Positions 37,362-47,922 of a stretch of DNA of 64,000 nt are shown in pieces. The number at the start of each line of letters is the position of its first letter. Position 1 is the stretch's first letter. This DNA is from Paenibacillus sp. JJ-100. Lineage in GTDB: Bacteria > Bacillota > Bacilli > Paenibacillales > Paenibacillaceae. The position numbers and the translations under genes were made by a program. Below the pieces are notes generated by a model. It worked only from the letters and a program-made list of their open reading frames with translations, was not told where the DNA came from and searched no databases. Where the stretch lies: the NCBI RefSeq assembly GCF_948329825.1, contig NZ_CAOJCM010000005.1, positions 150,914 through 214,913 on the forward strand. Reading direction: 5' to 3'.

Positions 37362-39104
37362 TTAGTCTTTCGAGTAGTCCCGGATACGCGGTGGAATCAG
37401 GGATACGTCCACTGGCTCGTACGAGATCTGCGGGCCTTCCTTCGTCCAGCTTGCGATGGTCGTTTTCAGGAACTCCTCATCGTTACGCTCAGTGAATTCC
37501 GGCTTGTAGTGTGCACCGCGACTTTCGTTACGGAGCAACGCACCTAGAGTCATCGCTTCTGCAAGCTCAAGCATATTCCACAATTGGCGGGTAAATGCCG
37601 CACCAGGGTTGTTCCAACCCGAGTTGTCGTACATATTGATTTTGCCATAACGCTCTTTCAGTTCCTTGATTTTGCCGATGGTTGCTTCGAGCTTGTCGTT
37701 GTAACGAACCACGGTCATGTTAGCTGTCATCCATTCGCCCAACTCTTTGTGAATTACGTAAGCATTCTCGGTACCTTGCATTTTCAGGATGCCTTCGTAT
37801 TTCTCGGTTTGGCGTTTTGTATAACCATCGAATACGGAAGAAGAGATATCTGCCGATGATTTCTTCAATCCTTTGATATATTCAGCAGCTTTCGGTCCAG
37901 CTACCATCCCACCATAGATCGCGGATACGAGAGAGTTTGCACCCAAACGGTTCGCACCATGATATTGATATTCACATTCGCCAGCTGCAAACAAGCCAGG
38001 GATGTTCGTCATTTGGTTATAATCTACCCACATGCCGCCCATGGAATAGTGAACTGCCGGGAAGATTTTCATCGGAATTTTTCGTGGGTCGTCACCCATG
38101 AACTTCTCATAGATTTCGATAATTCCGCCCAGTTTAACATCCAGTTCCTTCGGATCTTTGTGAGAGAGGTCGAGATAGACCATGTTCTCGCCATTCACAC
38201 CTAGTCCCATGTCTACACAGACACTGAAGATTTCACGTGTCGCGATATCACGCGGTACAAGGTTACCGTAGGATGGATATTTCTCCTCAAGGAAGTACCA
38301 AGGTTTACCGTCTTTGTACGTCCAGATCCGACCACCTTCACCACGAGCAGATTCAGACATCAGACGCAGCTTGTCGTCTCCCGGAATCGCTGTAGGGTGA
38401 ATCTGGATGAACTCTCCATTCGCATAATTCACACCTTGCTGGTATACCGCGCTTGCCGCTGTACCCGTGTTGATAACGGAGTTTGTTGTTTTACCAAAAA
38501 TGATACCCGGACCACCACTTGCCAAAATAACGGCTTCCGCAGGGAAGGTCTGAACTTTCATTGTTTTGAGATCCTGTGCCACAATACCACGGCATACGCC
38601 TTCATCATCGATAACAGCTTGCAGGAACTCCCAGTTCTCATACTTGGTCACGAGGCCTGCTGCTTCCCAGCGGCGTACCTGCTCATCCAGTGCATAGAGC
38701 AACTGTTGGCCCGTTGTCGCGCCGGCAAACGCAGTACGGTGATGCTTCGTACCCCCGAAACGACGGAAATCCAGCAAACCTTCCGGTGTACGGTTAAACA
38801 TTACGCCCATCCGGTCCATCAGGTGGATAATGCCAGGTGCTGCTTCACACATCGCTTTAACTGGAGGCTGGTTAGCGAGGAAGTCTCCTCCGTATACCGT
38901 ATCGTCAAAGTGTACCCATGGAGAATCGCCTTCCCCTTTGGTATTTACCGCACCGTTGATACCGCCTTGGGCACATACGGAGTGTGATCTTTTTACAGGA
39001 ACCAGTGAAAATAAATGAACATGGACTCCGGCTTCAGCCGATTTGATCGCCGCCATCAACCCCGCGAGACCGCCGCCCACAATAATTACATTCGATGATG
39101 CCAT
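37362..39104 (-). CDS. sdhA: Succinate dehydrogenase flavoprotein subunit
   Basis: Oxidises succinate to fumarate in the TCA cycle with covalently bound FAD. The 580-residue protein has the dinucleotide site IIVGGGLAGLMAA, the FAD-linking His in RSHSVCAQGGINGA near residue 41, the active-site segment SESARGEGGRIW and ANRLGANSLVSAIYGG near 380, and matches the Bacillus type. ATG 39104 follows GAGGGAGTGAACTAGCA. Middle gene of sdhCAB. Confidence 0.95.
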   Translation of the reverse strand: MASSNVIIVGGGLAGLMAAIKSAEAGVHVHLFSLVPVKRSHSVCAQGGINGAVNTKGEGDSPWVHFDDTVYGGDFLANQPPVKAMCEAAPGIIHLMDRMGVMFNRTPEGLLDFRRFGGTKHHRTAFAGATTGQQLLYALDEQVRRWEAAGLVTKYENWEFLQAVIDDEGVCRGIVAQDLKTMKVQTFPAEAVILASGGPGIIFGKTTNSVINTGTAASAVYQQGVNYANGEFIQIHPTAIPGDDKLRLMSESARGEGGRIWTYKDGKPWYFLEEKYPSYGNLVPRDIATREIFSVCVDMGLGVNGENMVYLDLSHKDPKELDVKLGGIIEIYEKFMGDDPRKIPMKIFPAVHYSMGGMWVDYNQMTNIPGLFAAGECEYQYHGANRLGANSLVSAIYGGMVAGPKAAEYIKGLKKSSADISSSVFDGYTKRQTEKYEGILKMQGTENAYVIHKELGEWMTANMTVVRYNDKLEATIGKIKELKERYGKINMYDNSGWNNPGAAFTRQLWNMLELAEAMTLGALLRNESRGAHYKPEFTERNDEEFLKTTIASWTKEGPQISYEPVDVSLIPPRIRDYSKD

Positions 39105-39235
39105 TGCTAGTTCACTCCCTCTAAGTAAGCATTAATCTTAAGATTTAATCAGTAAGCATGAATTACAAATAACTAAACCAACAAGCATGAATACATCAGT
39201 TTAAATTAATATTAAAAAGCGTTCATTCGCCGATT

Positions 39236-39904
39236 TTAGACCAAAATCGATTTAACCGTGTCGATCATTGAAGTCGCTGTCTGGAAATCAACGTTCCGGA
39301 AAGCAAACAATGAAGCGATAAACATAATGGAAACCAGTGCGAACAGGCTCATGCACACATAAGACGATACGCGCTGCGCACGAGGTCCAACCGTAATTCC
39401 CCAGCTAACGAGGAACGACCAGAGACCGTTTGCAAAGTGATATGACGCTGCAACCACACTGATCATATAGATCGCAAAGGTTATTGGATTCGTCACAGCA
39501 TTATGAATGACGCCACCAATCTCCTCATGTGTTACATTACCCAAAGCAATTTGTACACGCGTCTCCCATACATGCCAGATCACGAAAACAAACGTGATGA
39601 TCCCGCTAATTCTTTGCAGGGTATAGCGCCAGTTGCGCTCATTGCCGTAACGTCCCACGTTAGGCTTAGCCTGGTAAGCAATATACAGACCGTATACACC
39701 ATGATAGAACAGCGGCAACCAGATGAGGAGCGCCTCAATAACAATAACAAGAGGCAGACCGTTCAGAAATGCAACGGCACCATAAAAAGCTTCTTTGCCG
39801 CCTTCAACTGCCGTGAAGTTCGTCACCAAGTGCTCTACAAAGAACAGACTGAGCGGAATGACGCCGAGCAAGGAGTGCAGCTTTCTGGAGTAAAACCCTT
39901 TCAT
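39236..39904 (-). CDS. sdhC: Succinate dehydrogenase cytochrome b558 subunit
   Basis: The single haem-b membrane anchor of Bacillus-type complex II, which passes electrons to menaquinone. 222 residues with five hydrophobic segments and conserved His residues in SRKLHSLLG, FVEHLVTNF, FYHGVYG, VIWHVWETR and ASYHFANGLW, which include the haem ligands. ATG 39904 follows AAAGGGGATCGACATTTT. First gene of the operon. Confidence 0.93.
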   Translation of the reverse strand: MKGFYSRKLHSLLGVIPLSLFFVEHLVTNFTAVEGGKEAFYGAVAFLNGLPLVIVIEALLIWLPLFYHGVYGLYIAYQAKPNVGRYGNERNWRYTLQRISGIITFVFVIWHVWETRVQIALGNVTHEEIGGVIHNAVTNPITFAIYMISVVAASYHFANGLWSFLVSWGITVGPRAQRVSSYVCMSLFALVSIMFIASLFAFRNVDFQTATSMIDTVKSILV

Positions 39905-39938
39905 AAAATGTCGATCCCCTTTCGCTAAATACAACGTT

Positions 39939-39967
39939 TTCATAAAACTATTCGTATATCATGACAA
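39939..39967 (-). promoter_or_regulatory. Candidate sigma-A promoter of sdhCAB
   Basis: TTGTCA, 17 bases, TATGAA on the minus strand, about 35 bases before the sdhC start. Confidence 0.4.
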
Positions 39968-40097
39968 AATTCCTTCTTGCATGAGAAGGTTCGACAAATT
40001 GTTCCGATTTCATCAGGTGTGAACAACTTGTGTCACAATTCATGTTACTCCTTTTTTTCTTATAAGGGAATTGCAATATAATTATTAAATGTTATAA

Positions 40098-40111
40098 CTT
40101 ATAGGTATAAG
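40098..40111. promoter_or_regulatory. Palindrome between sdhC and lysR, possible LysR operator
   Basis: CTTATAGGTATAAG is a dyad around a GG centre, flanked by ATAA and TTAA. It lies in the divergent 327 bp region, 120 bases before the LysR start. LysR-type regulators commonly bind such dyads beside their own gene. Confidence 0.35.
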
Positions 40112-40231
40112 CATTAAATTCAACCTGTTTACACGTTATAAAATCAAAACAACAGCTTTATCTGGCTTACAATAGATCAAACCATTAATCAAGGGCAAGA
40201 ATCACATCCATAAGAAAAGAGGTCTGTGTTC

Positions 40232-41155
40232 ATGTTCGAAGATCTAAATGCATTTGCGGCAGTGGTGGAACAATCTAGCCTGAATCGTGCTTCCAAGTTG
40301 CTGAACCTGTCTCAGCCTGCGCTCTCACGTAAAATCTCCAAACTTGAGGATGAGCTTGGGGTTTCGCTGTTCCATCGCCGAGGCAAACGGCTGGAATTAA
40401 CCAGTGTAGGTCAGCTTGCTTATACCTTCGCCGTTGAGCAAAAACAGCAACAGCAGAAATTTCTCACCATGTTGTCTCAGTACAAAGACGAGGAACAGAG
40501 CATTATTACCCTCGGAGCCAGCCTAACGACACTTCAGACGACCCTGCCCCCGTTGGTTAATACCTTTATGGAGAAACATCCGAATACCGAGCTAAAGTTG
40601 TTAACAGGCAAGACACATGAGATCGTTTCTTTTGTACGTGACAAGAAGGCCGATGTTGGCATCGTTGCTTCGTCCATTAGCGAAACGGGGCTGAACTGTA
40701 TCCCCCTGTTTGATGACCATCTGGAGCTCGTCGTGCCACTTACACATCCGCTTGCAGGCAAAGAGGCCGATATGGAGCATTTGCAGGACATGCCAATGAT
40801 TACGTTCTCCAAAGGAACTTGGTACCGCAAACTGACAGACGACCTTTTCCAACGTTGTACCGTGATGCCTGATATTCGTATGGAAATCGATTCATTTGAA
40901 GCGATTATCCGGCTGCTGCCTACCTGCAAAGCCGCTGCCCTGCTTCCCAAATCCTATCTTCGTCCGCAGCTGCTGGCAGATAATGATCTTGTTGCTGTGC
41001 ATCTCCCTCAGTTGAAGCAGACCCGAAGAACAACTTGCATGATTTATGGGGAAAAGGAAGACCTCAGCGAAACGTCCAGACAATGGATCAGGGAGACGAC
41101 TGCATTTTTTACAGCAAAGGCGCCATTGCCTTCACGGAGGGCGACAGCGCCTTGA
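40232..41155 (+). CDS. LysR-family transcriptional regulator divergent from sdhCAB
   Basis: 307 residues; winged helix in SSLNRASKLLNLSQPALSRKISKLEDELGVSLF, effector-binding domain from about 90. ATG 40232 after AGAGGTCTGTGTTC is preferred to the GTG two codons upstream. Its divergent position suggests control of sdhCAB, comparable in arrangement only to CcpC-like control of TCA genes; the effector is unknown. Confidence 0.88.
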   Translation: MFEDLNAFAAVVEQSSLNRASKLLNLSQPALSRKISKLEDELGVSLFHRRGKRLELTSVGQLAYTFAVEQKQQQQKFLTMLSQYKDEEQSIITLGASLTTLQTTLPPLVNTFMEKHPNTELKLLTGKTHEIVSFVRDKKADVGIVASSISETGLNCIPLFDDHLELVVPLTHPLAGKEADMEHLQDMPMITFSKGTWYRKLTDDLFQRCTVMPDIRMEIDSFEAIIRLLPTCKAAALLPKSYLRPQLLADNDLVAVHLPQLKQTRRTTCMIYGEKEDLSETSRQWIRETTAFFTAKAPLPSRRATAP

Positions 41156-41195
41156 TCGATTCTTTAACGGTCATCACTGCTAACAGCGAATTGGC

Positions 41196-41867
41196 TCAGT
41201 TTTCCTGACTTATGACCTCTTCCTCAAAACGTTCAATGTCATCATTATTTCCAATAATAATCATAATGTCGCCTGCTTGCAGCGAATCCATCGCGGTCGG
41301 GGCAATAATGACCCCGGCTTCTTTTTGCAGTGCTACAATACTACAGTTGAAGCGTACACGGGCATTGAGCGTAGAGAGGGTTTTATTGTGCAGACAGGCA
41401 GGCACCTTCATCTCTACGATACTGTAATCATTGGACAATTCAATGTAATCCAGCAGGTTGGGTGTAACCAATTGGTGAGCCACTCGAATGCCCATATCAC
41501 GTTCAGGGTAAACGACACGGTCAATGCCCAGTTTATCAAGTGCCCGTCCGTGAAGAACAGAGATCGCCTTGGCCACAACCGTTTTGACACCCAGCTCTTT
41601 GAGCAAAATGGCGGTGAGAATGCTCGTCTGGATATCGGCGCCAATAGCGACGATTCCACAGTCAAAATTGCGGATACCCAGTGAACGAAGCACTTCCTCA
41701 TCGGTAGCATCCGCCACGACAGCATGAGTGACCAGGTCTCTCATGTCTTCCACAAGCTCTTCATTTTTATCAATACCAAGTACCTCATAACCTTGTTCCA
41801 TTAGTTCTTGCGCCAGACTCGATCCGAACCGTCCAAGGCCAATTACCGCAAACTGCTGTTTTCTCAT
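41196..41867 (-). CDS. ktrA: Potassium uptake regulatory subunit, KtrA/KtrC type
   Basis: Cytoplasmic gating ring subunit of a Ktr potassium channel. 223 residues: an RCK_N Rossmann domain with VIGLGRFGSSLA at 10-21 and acidic GIDKNEE, then an RCK_C domain (TrkA-C) from about 140, the site where c-di-AMP binds in the family. ATG 41867 follows GAGGATAGA; a TTG nine codons upstream overlaps the end of ktrB. ATP/NAD binding and c-di-AMP control are family knowledge. Confidence 0.88.
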   Translation of the reverse strand: MRKQQFAVIGLGRFGSSLAQELMEQGYEVLGIDKNEELVEDMRDLVTHAVVADATDEEVLRSLGIRNFDCGIVAIGADIQTSILTAILLKELGVKTVVAKAISVLHGRALDKLGIDRVVYPERDMGIRVAHQLVTPNLLDYIELSNDYSIVEMKVPACLHNKTLSTLNARVRFNCSIVALQKEAGVIIAPTAMDSLQAGDIMIIIGNNDDIERFEEEVISQEN

Positions 41868-41886
41868 TCTATCCTCACGAACCCCT

Positions 41887-43227
41887 CTATCCAATAATCA
41901 TTTTACCTTCGGGATACCTGTATAAGTCTTTACCCTTTTTCTGCCCCAGTGCATACGCCAGCGTAATCGGTCCAAGTCGTCCAGCAAACATCGTAAAACA
42001 AATCATCAACTTACCAAATGTGGTCAACTTAAGTGTAAGACCAAGGGAGAGTCCTACCGTTCCAAAAGCAGATGTCGTTTCAAATAATATCATTAAAAAA
42101 CCACTATCCTCTGTCGTACTCAATATCATCGTTACTGTAATAATGAATAGCAGTGCTAGCAGCGTAATCGTAAGCGCCTTGAAAATACGTTCCTGCAAAA
42201 GTCTATAGCGGAAAAAGACGATGTCTTCTCGTCCACGCATCATGGCAATCACTGCTCCCGCCATAATCAGAAACGTTGTTGTTTTGATCCCGCCTCCGGT
42301 TGAGCCAGGGGATGCACCGATAAACATCAATATAATCATGAAAAATTGCGTGGCCTGCCTCAGTCCGGCAATATCCACTGAATTGGCACCGGCTGTACGT
42401 GGTGTTACGGACTGGAAGAATGAGCCGAGCATTTTACCGCCCCAGTTCAGACCGCCTAACGTGCGCGGATTGCTGAACTCAAACACAAAAATAACGAGCG
42501 CACCAATCACAATTAATAAAGCGGTTATCAGCAATACAACTTTGGAGTGTAATGATAGCTTTTTTGTTTTATGATAGTCCACCAGATCCGACAGCACCAC
42601 AAAGCCAATCCCCCCGGTAACAATCAGAAACATAGCAGTGAAATTAACAAGTGGATCATTGACGTAATCGGTCAGACTGCTGAAATCACCGAACATATCG
42701 AAACCTGCATTGTTAAACAAAGAGATTGCATGCCAGTACCCATAATATATGGCCTGACCAATCGGCATATCAAACGACCAGCGCAGTGCAAACAATGTAC
42801 CGCAGATCCCCTCCAGAATCAGAGAGTAAATCACAACTTTGCGGATTAACCGCACGATCCCCTCCATGGTGGTCTGGTTCATCGCTTCCTGTAATATTAA
42901 ACGCTCTTTGAGCGAAATTTTCCGTTTGAATGCAATCGCAACGAGTGTAGACATCGTCATGAATCCCAGTCCGCCAATTTGAATTAGAATCGCAATAATC
43001 ACCTGACCCAGCACAGAAAAATAAGTTCCTGTGTCCACGACAACCAGCCCTGTTACACTGACTGCCGATGTTGCCGTGAAGAGTGCATCGATAAAGGCCA
43101 GGCTATCACCACTTCGGCTGGAGAACGGAAGCATTAGCAGCAGTGTGCCGATCATAATAATGCCAGCGAATCCTAGCACCAGAATACGGGGTGGCGATAA
43201 TCGCATCCGTTGAATATTGACTTTCAC
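41887..43227 (-). CDS. ktrB: Potassium uptake membrane subunit, KtrB/KtrD type
   Basis: The ion-conducting TrkH/KtrB subunit of 446 residues, built of four M1-P-M2 repeats. Selectivity-filter segments are seen: SVTGLVVVDTG near 60, NNAGFDMF near 170, SVTPRTAGAN near 275 and AFGTVGLSLG near 390. GTG 43227 follows AGAGGTGGATGGTACTGA. The stop lies 20 bases before the ATG of ktrA, same strand. A hairpin with T run immediately upstream may regulate it. Confidence 0.92.
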   Translation of the reverse strand: MKVNIQRMRLSPPRILVLGFAGIIMIGTLLLMLPFSSRSGDSLAFIDALFTATSAVSVTGLVVVDTGTYFSVLGQVIIAILIQIGGLGFMTMSTLVAIAFKRKISLKERLILQEAMNQTTMEGIVRLIRKVVIYSLILEGICGTLFALRWSFDMPIGQAIYYGYWHAISLFNNAGFDMFGDFSSLTDYVNDPLVNFTAMFLIVTGGIGFVVLSDLVDYHKTKKLSLHSKVVLLITALLIVIGALVIFVFEFSNPRTLGGLNWGGKMLGSFFQSVTPRTAGANSVDIAGLRQATQFFMIILMFIGASPGSTGGGIKTTTFLIMAGAVIAMMRGREDIVFFRYRLLQERIFKALTITLLALLFIITVTMILSTTEDSGFLMILFETTSAFGTVGLSLGLTLKLTTFGKLMICFTMFAGRLGPITLAYALGQKKGKDLYRYPEGKMIIG

Positions 43228-43248
43228 TCAGTACCATCCACCTCTACT

Positions 43249-43278
43249 AAAAAGAAAATAACTCCACCGGGTGGAGCT
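43249..43278 (-). terminator. Attenuator-like hairpin in the ktrB leader
   Basis: CTCCAC-CCG-GTGGAG with extra A-T and G-U pairs, followed on the minus strand by TTATTTTCTTTTT, ends just before the ktrB ribosome site. The rest of 43279-43639 shows no gene; I could not match it to the c-di-AMP ydaO riboswitch, although ktr genes often carry one. Confidence 0.6.
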
Positions 43279-43639
43279 CATGTCTAAATCAAACAAATGC
43301 ATCATATATTGGAAGTTAATCAATTCCTGTTGACATTCATAGCTATGCTTGTTCTATTCGTTCCCTTGTTAAGCCCTGGACATGCGAATTTTTGCATATT
43401 TGCTTCAAAATTATAAGCGCTACAGCGATTATAAACAAAACGAATTTTGTGTAAATAACATCGAATTCGTTCAAAACGGGAAAAACGCTCAGTCTCAGCT
43501 AGCAAGATCCGATTCTTTCGAACATTTTCATTCATTTTCAATGTTTTGCACCTTTTTTCGTGTTGTAATTGGCATTAAGTGCATCCCCTGTGCTATCTTT
43601 ACTTTAATATGTAATTGAATAAAGGAGGAACACCATTCT

Positions 43640-45337
43640 ATGAATCCCTTAGGGCAGCCTTTGCAACTAAAGGCTAACTTCAAGCGTTTAGGCTTGCTTG
43701 CGGTGATCGGCCTGATTTTATTTTGTGTCTTTCAGATCTTTCCTGCAACTTCTTCACAAACGACCGAAATTTCTTCGACAATCCCCATCAGCAAGGAGCA
43801 AGCAATCGAATCTGCACGTTCATTCGCGGTTTCTATAGATGACTACATGCTTCCGAGCGATGACATCAAGCCTCTTGTAACGTATCAGACTCATTCTGAC
43901 GTCTATGGCTATATGGCGAAGACAAAACAGCTTGATGCATATAATAAAAAATGGGAAACAACCTATCCTTACGATGTCTATCGTGTGCGTTTGCCAGATG
44001 AGGACAGAGGTGGCTACTTTAATGTTGACGTACACATGAAAACAGGGAAGGTCGTCGCTTTCAAACGTGTACAACCTTCCTCCCTCTATACAGCTGTTGA
44101 AGCAGAGCAAGAACAGGGATTGAAAAGCACTTCGGAGTCTCTTGCAGAGGGTAACATGGCATTGGATAAAAAAGAAGAACTGGCTGCAGGGGTTCTCCAA
44201 CACTTCGGCTATGACGTCAATGCGCTTCAACTGGAGACAAGCGATGACGAACCAGGTCTGAAGTATACCGATGCGAGTAAAACGATTGGCAACGCCAATC
44301 TTGAATTGAAATTCACTTTTGAAGATGGAGCTGTTCGTTCTTTCGATCCCGGGTTCTCTGTCCCTCAATCTCATACGAGTTATGTCAAGGATCAGACCAA
44401 GCTAGCCAATTGGATGACTTACGGTGGTTACGCATTCCTGACATTTATTCTTGGGGTGCTTGCGATTATCTACAGCATTCTGACTCGTGCTCATACGTCG
44501 TTCAAACGCGGTGTCCTGTTATCGCTAGTGTACTTTGCAGCTTCCATGATCGGCACACTGAATATGTTACCTGTCTTTCAGGCACAAGGACTTTCCAATT
44601 TCATTCTGGTGTTCCTTTTGCTCATTCAAACAGGCGTTACACTTGTGATGAGTGCCTCCATCTATCTGTCACTTGTCGCAGGGGATGGTATGTGGCGCAA
44701 AATCGGATTTAATCCGTGGCCTCGGGCCAAAGAGCCCGGTTATGGTAAATATGTACTGCACAGCATGTATTCTGGCTACCTGTGGGCATTCATTTTGCTG
44801 GGTGTACAGTCCGTTCTGTTCTTCATTCTGGAGCGCAGCATCGGCACATGGTCTACTACTTCGCCGGAGCAATCGACATATAACATGACGTATGCCTGGA
44901 TCTTCCCGATCATGGCCTGGATGGCCGGAATTGGTGAAGAAGCGGTCTATCGGTTGTTCGGTATTCGTATGATGCAAAAGGTTGTACGGAACACCTTTAT
45001 CGCCTGCTTGATCCCAACGATTATATGGGCACTTGGACATACGTTGTACCCAATCTATCCAGTCATTTCCCGCCCAATCGAGTTAACGGTAATCGGACTG
45101 CTGTTCAGTCTGATCATGTTGCGTCATGGCTTCATTGCCGTCGTTTTCGCACATGTCATCTTCGACAGCCTGCTGATGGGACTTAGCTTGATTTTCATGG
45201 GAGACGCACTGAACATCGGCGCCGGCATCTTCTGGATTGTATTGCCAGCCATTGTTGGATATGTGATCTACCGTTTTAATCCAAAAGAAAAAGAGAAGCC
45301 GTATGTTACGACTCCTCATCACGAAGTGCTGCAATAA
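43640..45337 (+). CDS. CPBP family intramembrane metalloprotease with long extracellular domain
   Basis: 565 residues: an N-terminal membrane segment ([15 protein letters not shown]), an external region to about 255 that carries PepSY-like stretches ([18 protein letters not shown]), then about eight membrane segments. The CAAX-protease signature EEAVYRLFG is near 435, followed by the His of WALGHT and of FAHVIFDS. Substrate unknown; family members include prenyl-protein and bacteriocin-immunity proteases. ATG 43640 follows AAAGGAGGAACACCATTCT. Its last 32 bases overlap uvrC, which converges from the other side. Confidence 0.85.
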   Translation: MNPLGQPLQLKANFKRLGLLAVIGLILFCVFQIFPATSSQTTEISSTIPISKEQAIESARSFAVSIDDYMLPSDDIKPLVTYQTHSDVYGYMAKTKQLDAYNKKWETTYPYDVYRVRLPDEDRGGYFNVDVHMKTGKVVAFKRVQPSSLYTAVEAEQEQGLKSTSESLAEGNMALDKKEELAAGVLQHFGYDVNALQLETSDDEPGLKYTDASKTIGNANLELKFTFEDGAVRSFDPGFSVPQSHTSYVKDQTKLANWMTYGGYAFLTFILGVLAIIYSILTRAHTSFKRGVLLSLVYFAASMIGTLNMLPVFQAQGLSNFILVFLLLIQTGVTLVMSASIYLSLVAGDGMWRKIGFNPWPRAKEPGYGKYVLHSMYSGYLWAFILLGVQSVLFFILERSIGTWSTTSPEQSTYNMTYAWIFPIMAWMAGIGEEAVYRLFGIRMMQKVVRNTFIACLIPTIIWALGHTLYPIYPVISRPIELTVIGLLFSLIMLRHGFIAVVFAHVIFDSLLMGLSLIFMGDALNIGAGIFWIVLPAIVGYVIYRFNPKEKEKPYVTTPHHEVLQ

Positions 45338-47366
45338 TCTGTTTTGCCAATTTATCACCAATGGATAGAGGCCGGAAGTCTTCGACGCTGGCCTCTTTAA
45401 TTTTGCGTAAAGAGCCAAAATGCTTCAGTAAAAGTTTGCGTCGCTTCTCTCCGATGCCTGGAATGGAATCCAGCCGGGAAGTAACCATGGATTTACCTCG
45501 CTGCTCACGGTGAAATGAGATTGCAAACCGGTGAACCTCTTCTTGAATCCGTTGAAGTAAATAGAACTCCTGACTATCCCGCGGCAAGTTAATAACCTCT
45601 GGTGGATTACCGATCATCAACTGTGACGTTTTATGCTTGGCATCCTTCACCAATCCGCAAACGGGAATAAAGAGCCCCAGCTCGTTTTCAAGCACATCCA
45701 CAGCAGCTGAAATCTGACCTTTACCACCATCGACTACAATCAGGTCTGGCTGGGTGAGATTTTCTTTGAGCACACGCTCATAACGACGGCGAATCACTTC
45801 TCGCATCGTTTCATAATCGTCCGGCCCTTCAACAGAACGAACCTTATATTTGCGGTATTCTTTCTTGTCCGGTTTACCATCTGTAAAAACAATCATGGCC
45901 GATACCGGATTCGTTCCCTGAATGTTCGAGTTATCGAAAGCCTCAATTCGCCGCAACTGTTCCAGGCCAATCCAGCGTCCGAGTCCCTCGGAAGCTTTGG
46001 ATGTCCGCTCTTCATTACGCTCAATAAGACGGAACTTCTCATCTAAAGCGACTCTTGCATTGTCGAGTGCCATCGTAATCATCTGACGTTTCAATCCACG
46101 TTGCGGAATGTGCACCTTAATCTCCAACCACTCCTGTAGGGATGCAGCCATCTGCAACGGATCTTCCATCTCGGATGGCAGTTTAGCGTCTGACGCATCT
46201 GGCGCTTCGGTTGAATGATTATAGGCGGTACGAGTCTCGGCAACAAGTGGCACGGAGGCAGCCGTTTGATCCATTCCAGCTTGCAATTCCTCCTGCGTAG
46301 ATTCAGCCGTCACCACAGCATGAACATGGTCTGAAGGGTTAGCTTCATCAGCATTTTTTGTATTGTTCGTATCTTCGTCAGTGATTAGCTCTTTGGGCAT
46401 CTCTGGTAGCAAAATTTCCTGCGGCAAAGCCGGATTGTCACTGTAGTATTGAGTTACATAGGACATAAAATCACTGTAAGGCTCCCCGTAAAACGGAAAA
46501 GTGGACACGTGACGTTCAATCATTTTTCCCTGACGCATATATAGAATCTGGACACACATCCAGCCTTTATCAATCGCAAACCCAAAGACGTCGCGGTCTC
46601 TGGCATCCGCCATCGTAATTTTCTGTTTTTCCATGATGGCATCAATGGCAATTACTTGATCACGTAGCTCTTTGGCACGTTCAAAATACAAGTCTTCAGC
46701 CGCTTCCTGCATCTTGCGTTGCAAATCTTTCTTAATCTCCTCATGCCCGCCACTTAGAAATGATCCAATCTCCTGAGAAATCTCATCATATTGCTCTTTT
46801 TTCACTTCTTTCACACAAGGAGCGAGGCATTGCCCCATATGGTAATACAGGCACACTTCCTTTGGCATTACACCACATTTGCGGAGTGGATACATACGAT
46901 CCAGTAGTTTTTTGGTCTGGTGTGCTGCATACGAGTTCGGATAAGGTCCGAAGTATTTGGCTTTATCTTTCAGCACACGCCGGGTCACTTCGAGCCGTGG
47001 ATGCTTTTCATTCGTTATTTTAAGATAAGGAAAAGTCTTATCATCTTTGAGCAAAACGTTATAACGAGGCATGTGTTTTTTAATCAGGTTACACTCCAGA
47101 ATGAGTGCTTCCATGTTGCTGCCCGTGACGATATATTCAAAATCACGAATTTCGGAAACAAGTCGCTGTGTCTTTCCGTTATGACTGCCAATAAAATAAG
47201 ATCGCACGCGGTTTTTCAACACTTTGGCTTTACCAACGTAAATAATCGTGCCCTCACTGTTTTTCATCAAGTAACAGCCCGGCATGTCCGGAAGCAGTGC
47301 GAGTTTGTGACGAATCTGCTCCAGTGCCTTCTCCTGCTCTTCTAACTTCTCCAAAAATGGGTCCAT
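45306..47366 (-). CDS. uvrC: Excinuclease ABC subunit C
   Basis: Makes the dual incision in nucleotide excision repair with UvrA and UvrB. 686 residues: GIY-YIG nuclease ([19 protein letters not shown] near 26), Cys-rich region [16 protein letters not shown] motif ([17 protein letters not shown] near 210), RNase H-like nuclease ([25 protein letters not shown]) and terminal HhH region. It is about 90 residues longer than Bacillus UvrC because of an acidic low-complexity insert at about 330-420. ATG 47366 is taken, though GGGAGG is 12 bases away; a GTG at 47408 has no site. Confidence 0.93.
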   Translation of the reverse strand: MDPFLEKLEEQEKALEQIRHKLALLPDMPGCYLMKNSEGTIIYVGKAKVLKNRVRSYFIGSHNGKTQRLVSEIRDFEYIVTGSNMEALILECNLIKKHMPRYNVLLKDDKTFPYLKITNEKHPRLEVTRRVLKDKAKYFGPYPNSYAAHQTKKLLDRMYPLRKCGVMPKEVCLYYHMGQCLAPCVKEVKKEQYDEISQEIGSFLSGGHEEIKKDLQRKMQEAAEDLYFERAKELRDQVIAIDAIMEKQKITMADARDRDVFGFAIDKGWMCVQILYMRQGKMIERHVSTFPFYGEPYSDFMSYVTQYYSDNPALPQEILLPEMPKELITDEDTNNTKNADEANPSDHVHAVVTAESTQEELQAGMDQTAASVPLVAETRTAYNHSTEAPDASDAKLPSEMEDPLQMAASLQEWLEIKVHIPQRGLKRQMITMALDNARVALDEKFRLIERNEERTSKASEGLGRWIGLEQLRRIEAFDNSNIQGTNPVSAMIVFTDGKPDKKEYRKYKVRSVEGPDDYETMREVIRRRYERVLKENLTQPDLIVVDGGKGQISAAVDVLENELGLFIPVCGLVKDAKHKTSQLMIGNPPEVINLPRDSQEFYLLQRIQEEVHRFAISFHREQRGKSMVTSRLDSIPGIGEKRRKLLLKHFGSLRKIKEASVEDFRPLSIGDKLAKQIIAALRDEES

Positions 47367-47552
47367 AATTCGGTGGTTCCTCCCTTCCGAGAAAATTGAA
47401 ACCTTCACCTTACATGTTCCACTCCGATGACCTTTCCGTCCTCTTCGTTAATCATGTAAATTTCCAGTTTCATTTTATATTCGTTCATATATAATAAATT
47501 AGTTTCAGATTATGACTATATTACTTCTATATTGTCCTGCAAAGCGCTTTTC

Positions 47553-47588
47553 GACGCAAAACGCCCCCGGCATGTAAACCGGAGGCGA
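47553..47588 (-). terminator. Terminator after trxA
   Basis: CGCCTCCGG/CCGGGGGCG stem on the minus strand, followed by TTTTGCGTCG. Confidence 0.7.
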
Positions 47589-47604
47589 TGTGTCAGCCTA
47601 CATC

Positions 47605-47922
47605 TTATTGATGTTTTTCGATGATACCTTTGAGTGCTTCTTTCGAGTTCAGACCAACCACTTTATCTACCGGTTGACCATCTTTGAAGAAGATCAATGT
47701 TGGAATGCTCATTACACCAAAACGGGAAGCAGATTCTGGATTCTCATCCACGTTCACTTTAGCAATTTTTACGGAATCGCCAACTTCTGCGGACAATTCT
47801 TCCAAAATTGGCGCAAGCATTTTACAAGGACCACACCAAGGCGCCCAAAAATCAACCAAAACCGTTCCTTCTCCTTCGACTTCAGTGTTAAAGGATTGAT
47901 CGGATACGTTAACAATAGCCAT
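47605..47922 (-). CDS. trxA: Thioredoxin
   Basis: General cytoplasmic disulfide reductase of 105 residues, with WAPWCGPCKML near residue 28 (active site CGPC) and cis-Pro in MSIPTLIFF. ATG 47922 follows AAGGAGGACAATTTC; the upstream 21 codons in frame are not coding. Divergent from a small membrane protein gene. Confidence 0.96.
   Translation of the reverse strand: MAIVNVSDQSFNTEVEGEGTVLVDFWAPWCGPCKMLAPILEELSAEVGDSVKIAKVNVDENPESASRFGVMSIPTLIFFKDGQPVDKVVGLNSKEALKGIIEKHQ

Noticed and set aside
43820..44374. 184-codon minus-strand frame inside the CPBP protease gene
   Set aside because: Antisense to a well supported gene with ribosome site and EEAVYR motif; no start signal.
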